Positions 61,505 through 64,000 of a DNA stretch of 64,000 nt are shown here, one piece after another (position 1 is the first letter of the stretch; each line of letters starts with the position of its first letter). The notes under the pieces are model-generated. The model searched no databases. It was not told the DNA's origin and was given only the letters and a program-made list of their open reading frames with translations. Made by a program: the position numbers and the translations under genes. This stretch comes from Cantharellus purpuraceus (taxonomy: Eukaryota; Basidiomycota; Agaricomycetes; Cantharellales; Hydnaceae), in the NCBI GenBank assembly GCA_025174535.1, contig JALBUN010000001.1, positions 1,922,001 to 1,986,000 of the forward strand, in the 5' to 3' direction.

Positions 61505-62480
61505 TCAGGCACTCGAAATTCTGCGAGGTAGATATTGTAAATTATAATGAACCTTGGAAAACGGAACGCAGAGAGTGTCAAGCAGCTCCTCACTGTCAGG
61601 ACCCACTACACCAAGGATGGGATCCCACTCCCGACGACCGACAATAGCCCACTTCCACCGCTAGATAATGCATCCAATAGTAAGCACGATGACCCAGAGA
61701 GCTTTCACAAAAACAAAATCACCAAATACTTTATGAGCTCCTTGTCAGTTGGCATGACATTCATCCACTCGTTGGGACAACAGAAAATGCGGAAGGAGTC
61801 GAGAGCATATCGACCGCACCCTGGTAGGTGCGAGACTGCCGTTGGTGGGTAGTGGGAAACCCGACTTTTACGAAGAACATCAAATGAAGGAGGGTCTGCA
61901 AGATACATTGCACTGAGCCGGATTATCCTGTCAGCACGTGTCTTCTGAAGACCTAAAGGTGTCAAAAGTTCCTGGAGCAAACACATTGGCGCTAACGGAA
62001 ACGCTAATGAAACAACCGTGGATGAGTACTTAGAGGAAGCGTTACCTTCCGCCATGAGAGTGGGATTAGGCCAACGAGACATCAGATCATGGAAGACGGG
62101 AATAGCAGCTTTGCCTGAGGTTTTGTTGAGCAACATGACGGCAATAAGAACTTTCCACCAATCGTGGCCTACTTCCTCTGCTATCCAAGTTAAACATGAC
62201 AATAACTGACCAAACCCACCCATGGGTCACCTTGAATTAGTTTTGGCTTGGAACGAGCAGCACGAGCGAGTGCGCCCCAATAGCTATTATAAGGAGGAAT
62301 TCCATATTTGACCAGTTCATCTGAACATGTATTGGAGTCCCCGACAAGAGAAGCCTCGCTAGACTTGTCGCTAAAACACGGCGAAACTGTATGATTGGGC
62401 CCGAAATAAGGAGAAGAGACTGTGTCCGTCTGCTTTATCTTCTGTTTACGCGAGCTAGGGGTTCGTGGAGTCTTCGGCAT
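61505..62480 (-). CDS. MBD4-like DNA glycosylase (HhH-GPD)
   Basis: Base-excision enzyme of the HhH-GPD superfamily, closest in motif to animal MBD4, which removes T or U from G:T mispairs made by deamination of methyl-CpG. The start MPKTPRTPSSRKQKIKQ is basic. The fold runs DWWKVLIAVMLLNKTSGKAA, IPVFHDLMSRWPNP, LLTPLGLQKTRADRIIRLSA, MYLADPP and the helix-hairpin-helix HLPGCGRYALDSFRIFC, whose Asp aligns with the catalytic Asp. An intron follows KYL, and the last exon gives RWKWAIVGRREWDP. Introns lie near 62173-62226, 61987-62041 and 61662-61725. No methyl-CpG-binding domain is present. The very C-terminus (to 61505) is less certain. Confidence 0.85.
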
Positions 62481-62557
62481 GGTTGTAAAGATGCATATAC
62501 TGCGCAGTGCCTCTTTTTGCAACTCCGACCTGGGCTCGCTCGCTGGGCAAGTATTCC

Positions 62558-64000
62558 ATGACAGCCACGCTAGATGCAGCCACGCAAAATAATGGTCAAT
62601 TTCAAGCGGAAGAGATAGACTCGTTAGATGCAACTCTTCCTCTGGATCAAGAAGACCAGACAGTTCGGCCTAATGGCTTCCATCTTGAGCGGCTGGTACA
62701 TGCTCAAACCGCGCGAACAAGCCAGGACGACCTGCCCACACTGCATGTGTCTCCACCTGTCTCTCCGAGCACTGCCCCCGGCCATGAACATCGTCCTTCT
62801 TCGCGCCATTCGTCCATTACACATACAGAAGTCACCGGCGGGATAACAGATCGCAGCAGTCGTCGAAGGTCCATCATGGATGTACGTCTATTTCTGCTAG
62901 TATCTTGTGCTCTCATAACATCCACATCCAGCGCAATAACCGCTTTTCAGGATTTATTACTAATCTCATTGGTCGCAGAGATCGTGACCGTGAACAGGAA
63001 CATCTACCTAAGCCCTTGCCGGGCCCCGCTCCTTCTCCATCCCTTCATCCTCGAGATAACCTTCTTCGGACCCTTGCGTCTACACAGCGTCCGGCTACTC
63101 CACCGCCTCCGCTTCCTCCACCTAGTCTCCAAGAGCTTGGGCTCTCGTTGTCAGTTCTTACATCGAATCTATCCCCTTCCCATTTTGCAACTCCCCCCAC
63201 CAACGGCACATTCCTCTCTCCCCACTACCTTCTTCTATGCCATTCACAAGGTCTTGACGTGCTTCCATTGACACGTCCTCCCGCCTCGCAGCCTTACGCG
63301 CTAGTGCGCAGAGTGCCGTTCAAAAGCGTGGTGGTAATGGAGGAACGAGGTGTCTTGGTTGCTATTGCCGGTAGGCGGGATGGCGTTAGGGTGTATGCCC
63401 TCGAAGAAGTGAGGAAGGCTGTTGAGTGGCGAATGGATGTCGAAGTGCGTAGGGAAATGGATCGTATGCGCCGGGAAGACGCCAAGCGCGGTGGGAGTGG
63501 TTCTGTAGACAAAATTTTTGGATCAACCTCAGCCAGTCATAAGTCCCAGAATGGTCTTCCGTTACCATCCTCATCTACTCGCAAGGCCACGTTACCCATC
63601 TCCACTCCTACGGTTCCTCAACTGATACCCAAACCTACGCGCAGAAGCACACCACCAAGGCAGTCCTCCCCTCCTCCAGAATATGAAGATCCCTCGTCGA
63701 CTTCACGACCTCGACCACGATCAACTGCATCGGGTATATCCGTGAACCACAGCATCTCTCATCGTGCCTCTATATCTACTATCGTCGGCATGCCTAGCAA
63801 TCCGCGAAGGAGAGGCAGCGGCGCTCCCGATCCTCGACACAGACGCGGGGAGGAGAAGAGTGACGCTCTAACAGATACATGGGCAGGCTCCAGCGATGAC
63901 GAAGCTATTAGTCTTGTTGCTGCCGGTTCTAGCGGCAGCGCTGCACTTGACGAACGGACAAGTAATACTGCTTCTACCTCTCGTCATCGAGCTGAAGTTA
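62558..64000 (+). CDS. CNH-domain protein (3' partial)
   Basis: Starts MTATLDAATQNNGQFQAEEI. After an intron (about 62889-62949, needed to bring the frames together) it reads FITNLIGRRDRDREQEHLPK, a Pro-rich stretch and the start of a domain resembling a citron-homology (CNH) beta-propeller: ASQPYALVRRVPFKSVVVME, then GVLVAIAGRRDGVRVYALEE. A disordered Ser/Arg-rich insert (63480-64000) runs to the window edge with the frame still open. CNH domains bind small GTPases; the partner is unknown. Start codons of this gene and the glycosylase are 77 bp apart. The CNH call is moderate. Confidence 0.65.

Overview
The window is fungal nuclear DNA, almost certainly from a mushroom-type basidiomycete. 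Genes are packed tightly. Nearly all coding regions are cut by many introns of about 45-65 bases with GT...AG ends. The proteins match fungal housekeeping families, and there are basidiomycete-style extracellular Ser-rich cupredoxin proteins and MATH-BTB proteins. No organelle or bacterial signature is seen. Gene models below were built by following protein homology recalled from memory and by requiring splice phases to agree. No database search was run.

Layout. 1-11663: RAP1 (5' end outside the window), CDK11-type kinase, RNA polymerase subunit RPB8, HSC20/JAC1 co-chaperone, HSP104 disaggregase, ERMES subunit MMM1, and a tubulin-tyrosine-ligase-like protein, on strictly alternating strands. 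11664-13798: gene-poor gap holding a 762-bp hAT-like MITE. 13799-29335: pyruvate dehydrogenase E2 (minus), INO80, a DHX29-like RNA helicase, RPL22 (minus), CBF5. 29768-42176: a GPI-anchored double-cupredoxin protein (minus), a MATH-BTB protein, fumarase (minus), SART3/PRP24, a MYND zinc-finger protein (minus). 43359-45267: NudE. 45881-55363: a transposon island with a LINE ORF1 fragment, several related 1.4-kb LTRs in both orientations, a 39-bp tandem array, and a decayed Copia element split by one of the LTRs. 55653-64000: a LIM protein, a 7-transmembrane orphan, an MBD4-like DNA glycosylase (minus), and a CNH-domain protein running off the right edge.

Most genes form head-to-head pairs with only 34-270 bp between start codons, so bidirectional promoters dominate. 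Several pairs are thematically linked: JAC1/HSP104 (chaperones), RPL22/CBF5 (ribosome and rRNA biogenesis), CDK11/RPB8 (transcription). A CACGTGA E-box lies in three of these promoters and upstream of the LIM gene.

Most noteworthy: a frameshift plus a non-GT intron in HSP104; a fumarase whose exon structure gives both a mitochondrial and a cytosolic start; a Copia element whose gag start codon lies inside a primer-binding site matching the initiator-tRNA anticodon arm, and whose gag-pol frame is broken by exactly two TGA stops; an LTR carrying an array of Gcn4/AP-1 palindromes upstream of its TATA box; and an MBD4-type glycosylase in the same window as deamination-like damage. Apart from the 7-TM orphan and the LTR promoter array, I saw nothing that amounts to a wholly new system.
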